Program-made: the position numbers and the translations under genes | Assembly (NCBI RefSeq): GCF_000744815.1 | Contig: NZ_JQMQ01000005.1 | Coordinates: forward strand, 5,475,801 to 5,539,800 | Length of the DNA stretch: 64,000 nucleotides | DNA from: Phaeacidiphilus oryzae TH49 | GTDB taxonomy: Bacteria; Actinomycetota; Actinomycetes; Streptomycetales; Streptomycetaceae | Direction: 5' to 3' | Shown here: positions 1-8,869 of the stretch, in pieces | Layout of the letters: every line of letters begins with the position of its first letter | Position numbering within the stretch: the first letter of the stretch is position 1 | The notes under the pieces: generated by a model | The model's input: the letters and a program-made list of their open reading frames with translations, nothing else | Database searches by the model: none | Told to the model about the DNA's origin: nothing

Positions 1-792
1 CGAGCCGTTGTCGCCGAAGATCGGCTTCGGCATGAAGGTCGCGGTCTTGCCGGCCCGCCAGGCGACGTTCTTCACGATGTACTTGAAGAGCATCAGGTCG
101 TCGGCGGCGTGCAGCAGGGTGTTGAACTTGTAGTTGATCTCGGCCTGGCCGGCGGTGCCCACCTCGTGGTGCTGGCGCTCGACGGTGAGGCCGGACTTGA
201 TCAGCTCAAGGGTGATCTCGGCGCGCAGGTCGGCGAAGTGGTCGACCGGCGGGACCGGGAAGTAGCCGCCCTTGTAGCGGACCTTGTAGCCGCGGTTGTC
301 CTGCTCGTTGCCGGTGTTCCAGGCGCCGGCCTCGGAGTCGATCTCGTAGAACGACCGGTTGGCGCTGGTCTCGAAGCGCGCCTTGTCGAACACGTAGAAC
401 TCGGCCTCGGGGCCGAAGTACGCGGTGTCGGCGATGCCGGAGGAGGCCAGGTAGGCCTCGGCCTTCTTGGCCACGTTCCGCGGGTCGCGGCTGTACTGCT
501 CGCCGGTGATCGGGTCGTGGATGAAGAAGTTGATGTTGAGCGTGGCGTCCGAGCGGAAGGGGTCGAGGCGGGCCGTCGACAGGTCCGGGACCAGGGCCAT
601 GTCCGACTCGTGGATCGCCTGGAAGCCGCGGATCGACGAGCCGTCGAACATCAGCGTCTCGGCGGGGTCGAAGGACTCGGCCGGAACCGTGAAGTGCTGC
701 ATCACGCCGGGCAGGTCGCAGAACCTGACGTCGACGAACTTCACGTCGTTGTCCGAGATGTACCGCGCCACCTCGTCGGCGTTGTTGAACAT
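1..792 (-). CDS. glnA: Glutamine synthetase type I, N-terminal part (C-terminus beyond window)
   Basis: Makes glutamine from glutamate, ammonia and ATP in the cytosol, the entry point for nitrogen assimilation. The 264 codons present begin [12 protein letters not shown] and run through the beta-grasp domain ([16 protein letters not shown]) into the catalytic domain ([11 protein letters not shown] and the metal-binding [12 protein letters not shown]), stopping at [14 protein letters not shown] at the window edge. The family is usually about 469 residues, so roughly 200 are missing on the left. The ATG at 792 is chosen because GAGGAGGA lies 5-12 bases upstream. A GlnR box lies about 100 bases upstream, so activation under nitrogen limitation is expected. 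GlnA is also normally adenylylated, but that region is outside the window. Confidence 0.97.
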   Translation of the reverse strand, partial: MFNNADEVARYISDNDVKFVDVRFCDLPGVMQHFTVPAESFDPAETLMFDGSSIRGFQAIHESDMALVPDLSTARLDPFRSDATLNINFFIHDPITGEQYSRDPRNVAKKAEAYLASSGIADTAYFGPEAEFYVFDKARFETSANRSFYEIDSEAGAWNTGNEQDNRGYKVRYKGGYFPVPPVDHFADLRAEITLELIKSGLTVERQHHEVGTAGQAEINYKFNTLLHAADDLMLFKYIVKNVAWRAGKTATFMPKPIFGDNGS

Positions 793-887
793 CCATCCTC
801 CTCGCCCGGCGATGCGCCAGGGACTGTCGGGTACGGCCGAGCCGGTCCCGTGCGGCCCACCGTTGCGGCACACCATAGGGAGAGGCC

Positions 888-925
888 GTTTCTCGGTGGT
901 GACCCATATGTTTCACGGATGTTAA
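888..925 (-). promoter_or_regulatory. GlnR box upstream of glnA
   Basis: Read on the minus strand this is TTAAC-n6-GAAAC-n6-GTCAC-n6-GAAAC, with exact six-base spacers. It fits the two-site consensus of the actinomycete nitrogen regulator GlnR. A -10-like TATGGT (872-877) lies just downstream with no good -35, as expected for an activator-dependent promoter. The rest of the 314-base gap to the RDD gene shows nothing else convincing. Confidence 0.85.
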
Positions 926-1106
926 CCGCCGTCCCGCGGGAGCCTCCGAAAGGGTGGGTCACCAGGGCCGATTCGGTGATCTTCGAGCGCCGGGGAGTGA
1001 GCCCCGCCCGGACGCTCCGTGACGGCGCAGGTCACCCGTAAGGGGACGGAACGGGCGCGGGGGAGTCGCCGGTCGGCCGCCTGACGCGGGCGGATACTGT
1101 GGGCGG

Positions 1107-1580
1107 GTGGACGACAGCAGGAAAGCCCTCGGCGGCTGGATCAACGGCCCGGGCTACACCGGGAACGACGCGGCCGACGCCGAGTTCGGATACCGCGGCA
1201 AGCGGCTGGGCCTCCCCGAGGAGGGCAGCGGCTCCCTCGCCGGCACCGGCCGGCGGGTGGTCGCGCTGCTCATCGACTGGTGGCTGTGCGCGCTCATCTC
1301 CTACGGGCTGGTCGCCCGCGGCGACCTCCAGGTGGCCAACCTCTGGGCGATGCTCATCTTCTTCGTGATGAGCCTGCTGATGCTCGGCACGGTGGGCTGC
1401 ACGCCGGGGAAGCGGCTGCTGGGGCTGCGGGTCGTGCGCGTCCAGGGGGGCAGGGCGACGCCGGCGCAGGTCGCTCTCCGGACCTTCCTGCTGATGCTGG
1501 CCATCCCCGCGCTGGTCTGGGACCGGGACGGGCGGGGCCTCCACGACAAGGCGGTCGGCACGGCCGAGGTCCGCTTCTAG
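1107..1580 (+). CDS. RDD family membrane protein
   Basis: A 157-residue membrane protein of unknown precise function. The RDD family is named for conserved Arg and Asp residues. Here the first helix begins GRRVVALLIDWWLCALISYG, a second follows near residues 82-100, then GCTPGKRLLGLRVVRV and the C-terminal VWDRDGRGLHDKAVGT, all typical of the family. The GTG at 1107 has no ribosome-binding site but sits 6 bases after TACTGT (1095-1100), so a leaderless transcript is likely. It diverges from glnA, a neighbour it also has in other streptomycetes as I recall. Role inferred only: possibly transport or envelope. Confidence 0.85.
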   Translation: MDDSRKALGGWINGPGYTGNDAADAEFGYRGKRLGLPEEGSGSLAGTGRRVVALLIDWWLCALISYGLVARGDLQVANLWAMLIFFVMSLLMLGTVGCTPGKRLLGLRVVRVQGGRATPAQVALRTFLLMLAIPALVWDRDGRGLHDKAVGTAEVRF

Positions 1581-1595
1581 GCCCGTAGGGCCGCC

Positions 1596-1785
1596 CCGGA
1601 GAGCCCGAAGGGCGAATCAAGGGGCGCGGGGAACCGCACGGCCGGCCGACTACGGCTCCGCACTCGGCAACGGCCACCGGGTTGCCACCCGAAGCCCGCT
1701 GCCGAGTGCGGCAGTCCGCGGCACGCACCGCGGCGCCGGCCGTGCGGTTCCCCGCGCCCCTTGATTCGCCCTTCGGGCTCTCCGG
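1596..1785. repeat. Dispersed nested inverted-repeat element, copy A
   Basis: Two perfect 51-base arms (1596-1646 and 1735-1785) carry a variant of the core shared by eight sites in this window (here GGGGCGCGGGGAACCGCACG). Inside are second arms of 12 bases (1658-1669 and 1700-1711), and between them a GGGTTGCCACCC centre, a variant of the GGGTTGCAACCC palindrome in other copies. It lies between the convergent ends of the RDD and DUF4191 genes. Confidence 0.9.
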
Positions 1786-1797
1786 AGCGGAAAACAC

Positions 1798-1824
1798 GAG
1801 GCCCCGGGCGTCGCCCGGGGCCTC
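1798..1824 (-). terminator. Rho-independent terminator of the DUF4191 gene
   Basis: Perfect 12-bp stem (1798-1809 with 1813-1824) and a 3-base loop. On the minus strand it is followed by GTGTTTT, giving the U-run, about 20 bases after the stop codon. Confidence 0.8.
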
Positions 1825-1843
1825 GCTGGTGTCGACTCGCGCG

Positions 1844-2539
1844 TCAGCGCATCTTGCCGCCGCCCTTGGGGAGGCGGGCGCCCTTCGGCAGCGGGCCCTT
1901 CGGGATCGGCGCGTTCGAGAGGAGGTCGCCGATCGCCCGCAGGCGGTCGTTGACCACGGTGACCTGGGCCGGGGCGACCGTCCGCGGCAGCTTGGTCATG
2001 TGCATCTGCAGCTTCCGCAGCGGGACCTGGCCCTCGCCGTCGCCGACCAGCACCTCGGTGACCGGCACGTCGCCGACCATCCGGTTGATCTTCCGCTTCT
2101 CGGAGCTCATCAGCGGCCGCAGCCGGTTGACGTTGCCCTCGCCGACCAGCACCACGCCGGCCCGGCCGACGGCCCGGTGCACCACGTCCTGGTTCCGGGT
2201 GGCGGCGACCACCGGGGTCACCGTCCAGCCGCGCTTCAGGTTGTTGAGCACGGCCGCCGCGGCCCCCGGCTGGCCGTCCATCTGGCCGAACGCGGCCTTC
2301 TCCGCCCGCCGCCCGAAGACGATCACCGCGGCCAGCAGGCCGAGGATCAGGCCCAGGATCCCGAGGTAGATCGGATGGCCGATGGCGAAGCCGACGGCGA
2401 GCAGTACTACGAGAACGCCGATCCAGATCCCGGCCAGAATCAGCCCGATCTTGGGGTCGACCTTCTTGGTCATGGTGTACGCCTGGCGGATCTGCTTAAG
2501 CCGCCCGGCGTTCTCGTCTGGGGTGTCCTGCCTCGCCAT
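1844..2539 (-). CDS. DUF4191 family membrane protein
   Basis: A conserved actinobacterial membrane protein of unknown function, about 231 residues from the chosen start. It opens with a basic cytoplasmic stretch (GRLKQIRQAYTMTKKVDP), then two helices (roughly residues 33-75), then a soluble domain with NLKRGWTVTPVVAATRNQ and VLVGEGN motifs. The C-terminus is Gly/Lys rich. The start at 2539 (MARQDTP) is favoured over 2548 because TACGAT (2547-2552), with TTGGGC 18 bases further up, would start a leaderless transcript there. It lies upstream of the lipA/lipB pair in reading order for the strand, but separate terminators and promoters argue against one operon. Confidence 0.85.
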   Translation of the reverse strand: MARQDTPDENAGRLKQIRQAYTMTKKVDPKIGLILAGIWIGVLVVLLAVGFAIGHPIYLGILGLILGLLAAVIVFGRRAEKAAFGQMDGQPGAAAAVLNNLKRGWTVTPVVAATRNQDVVHRAVGRAGVVLVGEGNVNRLRPLMSSEKRKINRMVGDVPVTEVLVGDGEGQVPLRKLQMHMTKLPRTVAPAQVTVVNDRLRAIGDLLSNAPIPKGPLPKGARLPKGGGKMR

Positions 2540-2587
2540 GACGCTCATCGTACGGGGCCGCGAGGGCCGGGCCCAACCAAGGGTGCG

Positions 2588-2863
2588 TCAGCGCGTCACC
2601 ACGAGCCGCGGTGACCGCCGCTCGGGGCCTCGCTCGGCCCACCGCACGGCGGGCTCCTCGAAGCCGGCCCCGGTCTCGGCGTCGGACTCGAAGGGGTCCT
2701 GCCGGTCCAGCGCGAGGCGACGGTTCTCGCACACCGCGTCCCAGGCGTTGCGGCGGGCGGTCTGCTGCCCGCCGGCGAGCAGCACCGCCTCGGCCCGGCG
2801 CAGCGCGCCGGCCGCGAAGCCGGCGATCCCGGCGGTGTCCCGGAGGTTGCTCAGCACTGGCAT
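2588..2863 (-). CDS. Small conserved actinobacterial protein of unknown function
   Basis: A 91-residue protein beginning MPVLSNLRDTAGIAGFAAG. The start at 2863 is chosen because GGGGAG lies about 7 bases upstream. The N-terminal half is Ala/Gly rich and weakly amphipathic. The C-terminal half is charged (ENRRLALDRQDPFESD). No enzymatic motif, signal peptide or clear membrane helix is visible. A protein of similar size occurs at this place in related genomes as I recall, which supports it being a real gene. Function not recognised. Confidence 0.7.
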   Translation of the reverse strand: MPVLSNLRDTAGIAGFAAGALRRAEAVLLAGGQQTARRNAWDAVCENRRLALDRQDPFESDAETGAGFEEPAVRWAERGPERRSPRLVVTR

Positions 2864-2915
2864 GACGGACTCCCCTTCCTCTGCGCGCCTGAACTGTCCC
2901 CATCGTCCTCGGACG

Positions 2916-2944
2916 GTGTTACCCCGCGGTGACCGCTCCGTCAA
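2916..2944 (-). promoter_or_regulatory. Promoter for the small gene at 2588-2863
   Basis: Minus-strand TTGACG (2939-2944), 17-base spacer, TAACAC (2916-2921). This is the best housekeeping-type match in the gap and puts the transcript start about 45 bases before the ATG. Confidence 0.5.
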
Positions 2945-3037
2945 ACTCACATGAAGACAAACCGCCAGGTGGCGGCGGATCTTGACATTCCGTCAGCTCC
3001 GCGGCCACCCGCTCGGCGACCCGTCGCGGCCTCCCGC

Positions 3038-3991
3038 TCAGGCGGCGTTCTCCGCCCGGCGCTCCAGGGCCTGCCGGTACAGCCGGCCGGCCCGGTACGA
3101 GGAGCGCACCAGCGGCCCGGACATCACCCCGGCGAAGCCGATCTCCTCGGCCTCCTCCTGGAGCTCCACGAACTCCTGCGGCTTGACCCAGCGCTCCACC
3201 GGGTGGTGCCGGACGGACGGCCGCAGGTACTGGGTGATGGTGATCAGCTCGCAGCCGGCCCCGTGGAGGTCCGCCAGGGCCTGGCTGACCTCCTCGCGGG
3301 TCTCGCCCATGCCCAGGATCAGGTTGGACTTGGTCACCAGGCCGGCCTCCCGGGCCCTGGTGATGACCTCCAGGGACCGCTCGTAGCGGAAGGCGGGGCG
3401 GATCCGCTTGAAGATCCGCGGCACGGTCTCCACGTTGTGCGCCAGCACCTGCGGGCGGGAGGAGAAGACCTCGGCCAGCTGCTCGGGCACCGCGTTGAAG
3501 TCGGGGATCAGCAGCTCGACGCCGGTCCGGCCGCCCTGCCGGTCGGCCGTCATGGCGTGGATCCGGCGGACGGTCTCGGCGTACAGCCAGGCGCCGCCGT
3601 CCTCCAGGTCGTCGCGGGCGACGCCGGTGATGGTCGCGTAGTTGAGGTCCATGGTCTGCACGGACTCGGCGACCCGGCGCGGCTCGTCCCGGTCGAACTC
3701 GGCGGGCTTGCCGGTGTCGATCTGGCAGAAGTCGCAGCGGCGGGTGCACTGGTCACCGCCGATGAGGAAGGTCGCCTCGCGGTCCTCCCAGCATTCGAAG
3801 ATGTTGGGACAGCCGGCCTCCTGGCAGACCGTGTGCAGGCCCTCGCGCTTCACCAGGGCCTGGAGCCCGGTGTACTCGGGGCCCATCTTCGCCCGGGTCT
3901 TGATCCACTCCGGCTTCCGCTCGATCGGGGTCTCGCTGTTGCGGACCTCCAGACGCAGCAGCTTGCGGCCGTCCGGTGCGACAGCGGACAC
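3038..3991 (-). CDS. lipA: Lipoyl synthase (radical SAM)
   Basis: Inserts two sulfur atoms into protein-bound octanoate to make the lipoyl cofactor. The 317-residue protein has the LipA-specific auxiliary cluster cysteines C56, C61 and C67 ([12 protein letters not shown]) and the radical SAM triad C82, C86 and C89 (CTRRCDFC), plus the C-terminal RSSYRAG motif that supplies the serine ligand. The GTG start at 3991 has AAGGAG 6 bases upstream. It follows lipB on the same strand with a 107-base gap, so the two may be transcribed together. The client proteins, the E2 enzyme with two lipoyl domains and its E3 partner, are encoded at 20.8-24.1 kb. Confidence 0.97.
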   Translation of the reverse strand: MSAVAPDGRKLLRLEVRNSETPIERKPEWIKTRAKMGPEYTGLQALVKREGLHTVCQEAGCPNIFECWEDREATFLIGGDQCTRRCDFCQIDTGKPAEFDRDEPRRVAESVQTMDLNYATITGVARDDLEDGGAWLYAETVRRIHAMTADRQGGRTGVELLIPDFNAVPEQLAEVFSSRPQVLAHNVETVPRIFKRIRPAFRYERSLEVITRAREAGLVTKSNLILGMGETREEVSQALADLHGAGCELITITQYLRPSVRHHPVERWVKPQEFVELQEEAEEIGFAGVMSGPLVRSSYRAGRLYRQALERRAENAA

Positions 3992-4098
3992 GTGCAGCTC
4001 CTTGTGAGAGAGGGTGTGAGAGGGGTCGTCCTGAGTCCTCTCGGCTCTTCCGCCAGGGTACGCGGAGGGGCCGACAGCCCCGGACTCCGTGGGGCGGC

Positions 4099-4929
4099 CT
4101 AGGCGCGGGTGGGCGCGGCCGCGTGGGGGGCCGTCGCGCGGGGGGCCGGCTCCGGCAGCTCGGCGAAGACCTCGGCGAAGTGCCGCTCGACCACCGGCAG
4201 CGCCTCGGTCACCGGGACGTCCCGGCCCAGTTCGGTGCTGAGCGAGCCGACGCCGGCGTCCCGGATGCCGCAGGGCACGATCCGGTCGAACCAGGTCATG
4301 TCCGGGTCGCAGTTGAGGGCGAAGCCGTGCATGGTCACCCCGCGGGCGACGCGGACGCCGATCGCGGTGATCTTGCGGTCGTCGCCGCGCTGACCGGCGT
4401 TGGAGGGGGCGTACTCCGGGCCGGCCAGCCGCGGGTCGATGCCCATCTTGACGCCCATCCGCAGGGTGAGGCCGCCGATGTCGACCTGCTGCGCGGGGTC
4501 CGGCTTCGCGCCGGGGATCGCGGCGCCCAGCACCCAGACGCCGGTGCGGCCCTCGATCCGGGTGCTCTCGACGCCGAACTCGGCCAGCGTCCGGATGCTG
4601 ACCTCCTCGAGGCGGCGGACGTACGCCACCACGTCGACCGGGTCGGGCAGCTTGACGATGGGGTAGCCGACCAGCTGGCCGGGTCCGTGCCAGGTGATCT
4701 CGCCGCCGCGGTTGGTCTCCACGACCGGGGTGCCGTCCAGCGGGCGGTCCTCGGGGCGGGTGCGCTTGCCCGCGGTGTAGACGGGGGAGTGCTCCAGCAG
4801 CAGCACGGTGTCCGGGATCTCGTCGGCCACCCGCTGGGCGTGCAGCCGCTGCTGCTCGGCGAGGGCCTCCTCGTAGGAGACGGTCCGCTCGCCGATGCCG
4901 AGATGCACGAACCGCAACCGACCACTCAT
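4099..4929 (-). CDS. lipB: Lipoyl(octanoyl) transferase
   Basis: Transfers octanoate from acyl carrier protein to lipoyl domains, the first step of lipoate assembly ahead of LipA. The 276-residue product has [18 protein letters not shown] (residues 73-90), the catalytic lysine K186 in [10 protein letters not shown] and the catalytic cysteine C220 in DRIVPCGI. About 40 residues between GVWVLG and K186 (with [10 protein letters not shown]) are longer than in enteric LipB but usual for streptomycetes as I recall. The start [11 protein letters not shown] at 4929 is preferred to an in-frame ATG 33 codons earlier because GAGGAGTGG sits directly upstream. Confidence 0.96.
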   Translation of the reverse strand: MSGRLRFVHLGIGERTVSYEEALAEQQRLHAQRVADEIPDTVLLLEHSPVYTAGKRTRPEDRPLDGTPVVETNRGGEITWHGPGQLVGYPIVKLPDPVDVVAYVRRLEEVSIRTLAEFGVESTRIEGRTGVWVLGAAIPGAKPDPAQQVDIGGLTLRMGVKMGIDPRLAGPEYAPSNAGQRGDDRKITAIGVRVARGVTMHGFALNCDPDMTWFDRIVPCGIRDAGVGSLSTELGRDVPVTEALPVVERHFAEVFAELPEPAPRATAPHAAAPTRA

Positions 4930-5136
4930 CGAAGCCACTCCTCGCGTCCCGCGGATTCTGCTGCGCAGCAGCAACTGTACGGCGGAGCGGCGAGGGCGAG
5001 GCCCTTGGGGAGGTGCGTGATCGATCACACGTCGGACGCGGTCGCGACGGCGGCGCCGAAGGGGTGCTTCAGCGGCGCCGGGATCGGCGCGGGGGCAGGT
5101 GCGGCCCTGAAGCGGCCCTGACGGCGCCCTGCGGGC

Positions 5137-7248
5137 TCATCCGGGGGTGTTCGGTGCCAACGCGCGCAGCCGCAGGGCGAGTTGGAGTTCGAGGGCCCTG
5201 GCGGGGGAGTTCCAGTCCTCGCCGAGGAGGGAGGCGATGCGGTCGAGGCGCTGCACGACGGTGTTCACATGGACGTGGAGCTCGTCCTTGGCCCGGACCA
5301 GGCTCGTCCCGCACTCGAAGTACGCCTCCAGCGTCCGGACCAGCTCCGTGCCCCGCCGCTCGTCGTAGTCCAGCAGCGGCCCCAGCGCCGAGCGCACGAA
5401 GCCGGCCGCCCTGGCCGGGCTCTGCCCGTCGCCCAGCAGCACGCCGAGGAAGCCCAGCTCCCCGGCGCACGCGCCGTCTCCCGCGCGCCCCAGCGCCTCC
5501 AGCGCGCCCGCGCAGCGCGCGGCCTCCTCGTACGCCGCCGCCAGCGCCGCCGGGCCGGAGGCAGGTTCGGCCGCCGCACCGACCGTGACCGGCGCCCCGG
5601 CCTGCGCGGCCAGCCGCTCGGCCGCCCGCCGGGCCGCCTCGCCGGGGGCGACCCCGCGCTCCGGCGGGAGGAGCAGCACCACGTCGCCGCCGTGCCGGGC
5701 GCTGATCCCGCCCCGCCGGCCGAAGAGGTACTGGACCGCGGCGGCGGCCAGACCGGCCCGCGCCTCGTCGGGGCAGCGCGCGGCCAGCACCAGCTGCGGC
5801 CGCTCCAGCTCGACGCCGAGCCGCCGGGCCCGCTCGACCAGCCCGGCCGGGTCCCGGCCCGGATCGGTCAGCAGGTCGGAGAGCAGCTCCCCGCGGACCC
5901 TGTTCTCGGCCTCCGCGACCGAGCGGCGGACCAGGAGGAGCAGGCCGGTGACCATCCCGGCCCGCTCGAAGAGCCGCCGGTCCGCGCCGGCCAGCTCCGG
6001 CCGGCCGCGCAGCGCCAGCGAGCCGAGCAGCTCCTGCCCGGCCGTCACCGCGCAGACCCAGCCGCCCCCGCAGGGCACGGACCGGCCGGCCCGCCGCGAC
6101 TCGGCGACCGCCGCGGCCACCGCGGCCGGGTCCCAGCCTGCCGCCGAGCCGACCGCCGAGCCGGCGTTCCCGCACCGGGCCAGCGTCCGCCCCTCCGGGC
6201 CGTGGACGGAGATCGGGCCGCCCAGCAGCCCGGCCACCGCCGCCGCCAGCTCGGGCAGCTCGCCGCCGCCCAGCACCAGGTCGGTCAGCCGGTCGTGGGA
6301 CTCCTCGGCCCGCTGGACGTCGGCGGCGTGCTCGCGGATCACCCCGTGCGCCTCGGCCAGCTCGGCGTAGGCGGCCCGGGTGGCCTCGGCGACCCGGGCC
6401 GAGTCGATGGCGATCGCGGCGTGCGCGGCCAGCGAGTTGAGCAGCGCCACCTCGTCCGGCGAGAAGTGCCGGGGGCTGCGGTCGGCCGCGAAGAGGACGC
6501 CGATCACCTGTCCGGAACCGGAGCTCGCGCCGAGGAGCAGCGGCACGCCGAGGATCGCGATCAGCCCCTCGTCCAGCACCCCGGCGTCGATCAGCCGGGT
6601 GTGGTGGAAGCGGGCGTCGTGCCGGTAGTCCCGGGTGGCGTACGGGCGGGCGGTCTGCGCGACCAGCCCGCCGAGCCCCTCGCCGAGGTTGAGGTGGAGG
6701 GTCTGGAAGAGCGCGGAGACCGAGCCGTCGGTCACCCGCATATAGGTGTCCCCGGCCTCCTCGTCCGGCATCGTGAGATACGCGGTGTCGGTGCCGAGGA
6801 GCGCCCGGGCGCGGCGGACGATGGCCTTGAGGACGGCGTCCAGGTCGCGCTGGGCGGCGAGGTCCCCCGCGGTCTCGAAGAGGGCGGTCAGCTCGGCCTC
6901 CCGCCGCCGGTGCTGGCGGAGGGTGCGGTGGACGGCGAGGGCGAGCCGGCCGGCCTCGTCGATCCGTCCGGCGCCCGCCGGCCCGGCGGAGGCCTCGGCG
7001 GCCGCCCTGGCCTCGGCCACGGCCGCGGCCAGGTCCTCCGCGGGCGCCCCGCCCGCCAGCAGCTCCAGCAGCCGGAACGCCCCCTCGGCCGGGGCCCGCC
7101 GGCCGCGGGGCCGACGGGGCCGGCATGGCCGGTGCGGCCGGCGGGAGCGCGCGGTCGGGCGGCGGCGCCGTGCCGACGCGCGCCGGCGCGGAGCGGGCCG
7201 GCACCGCACGGCGCGCGCCCGCCGCGGCGGCCGGGTGGGGGGCGTCAC
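5137..7248 (-). CDS. GAF domain PucR/CdaR-type transcriptional regulator
   Basis: A 703-residue cytoplasmic regulator. The first ~45 residues are Arg/Pro rich and probably disordered. A GAF sensor domain spans roughly residues 120-270 (LDAVLKAIVRRARALLGTDTAYLTM through ALLNSLAAHAAIAID), followed by a helical linker and a GGDEF-like degenerate middle region. The C-terminal PucR helix-turn-helix is clear: TLEAYFECGTSLVRAKDELH then HVNTVVQRLDRI. The GTG at 7248 lies 6 bases after the transporter stop codon, so translational coupling is likely. It probably responds to a small metabolite and controls the transporter and dehydrogenase next to it. The ligand is not evident from the sequence. Confidence 0.85.
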   Translation of the reverse strand: MTPPTRPPRRARAVRCRPAPRRRASARRRRPTARSRRPHRPCRPRRPRGRRAPAEGAFRLLELLAGGAPAEDLAAAVAEARAAAEASAGPAGAGRIDEAGRLALAVHRTLRQHRRREAELTALFETAGDLAAQRDLDAVLKAIVRRARALLGTDTAYLTMPDEEAGDTYMRVTDGSVSALFQTLHLNLGEGLGGLVAQTARPYATRDYRHDARFHHTRLIDAGVLDEGLIAILGVPLLLGASSGSGQVIGVLFAADRSPRHFSPDEVALLNSLAAHAAIAIDSARVAEATRAAYAELAEAHGVIREHAADVQRAEESHDRLTDLVLGGGELPELAAAVAGLLGGPISVHGPEGRTLARCGNAGSAVGSAAGWDPAAVAAAVAESRRAGRSVPCGGGWVCAVTAGQELLGSLALRGRPELAGADRRLFERAGMVTGLLLLVRRSVAEAENRVRGELLSDLLTDPGRDPAGLVERARRLGVELERPQLVLAARCPDEARAGLAAAAVQYLFGRRGGISARHGGDVVLLLPPERGVAPGEAARRAAERLAAQAGAPVTVGAAAEPASGPAALAAAYEEAARCAGALEALGRAGDGACAGELGFLGVLLGDGQSPARAAGFVRSALGPLLDYDERRGTELVRTLEAYFECGTSLVRAKDELHVHVNTVVQRLDRIASLLGEDWNSPARALELQLALRLRALAPNTPG

Positions 7249-7254
7249 GGTTCA

Positions 7255-8673
7255 TCAAGCGGTCATGCTGTCAGCCGACGACCGGCTGGGGGAAGGGTCG
7301 GTGATGTCCTGGGCGTCCGGGAGCTCGGCCAGGTCGACCTCGCGGGTCTCCCGGGCGAACAGCATGGCGATCACCGTCAGCACCGCCGAGAGGCAGACGT
7401 AGAGGGCGATCGGCGTCGCGCTGCCGTAGCCCTCCAGCAGCGCCACCGCGATCAGCGGGGCCGGGGCGCCGGCCGCCACCGAGGCGAACTGGGCGCCGAT
7501 CGACGAGCCCGAGTACCGCACCCGGGTCCCGAACAGCTCGGAGAAGAAGGCCGCCTGCGGGGCGTACATCGCGCTGTGGAAGACCAGGCCGACGGTCACC
7601 GCCAGGACGAGCAGAGGGAAGGACTTCACGTCCAGCAGCCCGAAGAAGGCCCAGGCCCAGATGCCGGTGCAGACCGCGCCGACCAGGTAGACCGGCTTGC
7701 GGCCGACCCGGTCGGAGAGCGCGCCGAAGAGCGGGATCAGGCAGAACTGCACGGCGGAGCCGATCAGCACCGCGTTCAGCGCGGTCTGCTTGGCCAGGCC
7801 GAGGTGGTCGACGCAGTAGGTCAGGGTGAAGGCGGTGATCACGTAGTAGGAGATGTTCTCCGCCATCCGCGCGCCCATCGCGACCAGCAGGTCGCGCCAC
7901 TGCCCGCGGACCACGGTGAGGAGCGGCGAGCGCTCGGCGGCGGCCCGTCCGGCGGCCTTCCGCTCCGCCTGCCGGGCCTCGGCGCGGGCCTGCGCCTCGC
8001 GGAACATCGGGGTCTCCTCGACGGAGAGCCGGATCCACAGCCCGATGCCCAGCAGCACCGCGGAGACCAGGAAGGGGATCCGCCAGCCCCAGGCGGCGAA
8101 GGCGGAGTCCGACTGGACCGAGGTCATCAGCGAGAGCATGCCGACCGCGAGGAGGTTGCCCGCCGGGGCGCCGCCCTGCGGCCAGGAGGCCCAGAAGCCG
8201 CGCCGCTTCGGGTCCCCGTACTCGGAGACCAGCAGCACCGCACCGCCCCACTCGCCGCCCAGTGCGAAGCCCTGGACCAGCCGGAGGACGGTCAGCAGGA
8301 TCGGCGCGGCCACACCGATCGTCGCGTACCCGGGCACACAGCCGATCAGTGCGGACGAGGCGCCCATCATCACCAGGCTGAGCACCAGCAGCTTCTTGCG
8401 GCCGAGCCGGTCGCCGAAGTGGCCGAAGACCAGGGCGCCGATCGGGCGGGCGGCGAAACCGATGGCGTAGGTGAGGAAGGAGAGGAGGGTGCCGGTCAGC
8501 GGGTCGCTGTCGGGGAAGAAGGTCTTGCCGAAGACCAGTGCGGCGGCCGAGCCGTAGAGGAAGTAGTCGTACCACTCGATGGTGGTGCCGATCAGGCTCG
8601 CTGCGACCACGCGGGCGAGCGAGGCGTCGCCGGATCTGCTGTCCGGCGGGGTGGCTGCGGATGTCGCTGACAT
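7255..8673 (-). CDS. MFS transporter, metabolite:H+ symporter (MHS) family
   Basis: A 472-residue, 12-helix membrane protein importing a small organic acid or similar solute with protons. It begins with the family signature TTIEWYDYFLYG, then the MFS loop motif GHFGDRLGRKK between helices 2 and 3, RLVQGFALGGEWGGA in helix 4, and the repeated motif SDRVGRKPVYL in the second half. These resemble the ShiA/ProP branch. It lies between a 3-hydroxybutyrate dehydrogenase gene and a GAF/PucR regulator on the same strand, so 3-hydroxybutyrate or a related acid is a reasonable guess for the substrate. Its 5' leader contains a 16-unit octamer array. Confidence 0.9.
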   Translation of the reverse strand: MSATSAATPPDSRSGDASLARVVAASLIGTTIEWYDYFLYGSAAALVFGKTFFPDSDPLTGTLLSFLTYAIGFAARPIGALVFGHFGDRLGRKKLLVLSLVMMGASSALIGCVPGYATIGVAAPILLTVLRLVQGFALGGEWGGAVLLVSEYGDPKRRGFWASWPQGGAPAGNLLAVGMLSLMTSVQSDSAFAAWGWRIPFLVSAVLLGIGLWIRLSVEETPMFREAQARAEARQAERKAAGRAAAERSPLLTVVRGQWRDLLVAMGARMAENISYYVITAFTLTYCVDHLGLAKQTALNAVLIGSAVQFCLIPLFGALSDRVGRKPVYLVGAVCTGIWAWAFFGLLDVKSFPLLVLAVTVGLVFHSAMYAPQAAFFSELFGTRVRYSGSSIGAQFASVAAGAPAPLIAVALLEGYGSATPIALYVCLSAVLTVIAMLFARETREVDLAELPDAQDITDPSPSRSSADSMTA

Positions 8674-8690
8674 GACGTCACTGTCCTTGT

Positions 8691-8818
8691 CGGGTGGTCG
8701 GGTGGTCGGGTGGTCGGGTTGTGGGTTGGTCGGTTGAGCGGTTGGTCGGTTGAGCGGGTGGTCGGGTGATCAGGTGGTATGGCTGTCTGATGGTCGTGCT
8801 GTCGGATGGTCTGCTTGT
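8691..8818. repeat. Octamer tandem repeat, 16 units in register
   Basis: Sixteen consecutive 8-base units based on CGGGTGGT. The first three are identical and later ones decay but keep register (CGGTTGAG, CGGTTGGT, CGGTTGAG and so on to CTGCTTGT). It fills most of the gap between the dehydrogenase and transporter genes. The plus strand has closely spaced GGG runs. The RNA of the minus-strand operon would be C-rich. Confidence 0.9.
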
Positions 8819-8869
8819 CGGGCTCCGGGCTCCGGGTTTCTGGTTCCGCCCTCCGTGGGCGCGGGGTGC

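Noticed and set aside
5182-8670. A 1162-codon open frame on the plus strand opposite the PucR regulator and MHS transporter
   Set aside because: It is rich in Arg, Gly, Pro and Gln with no domain, and mirrors the high-GC third positions of the real genes on the other strand.
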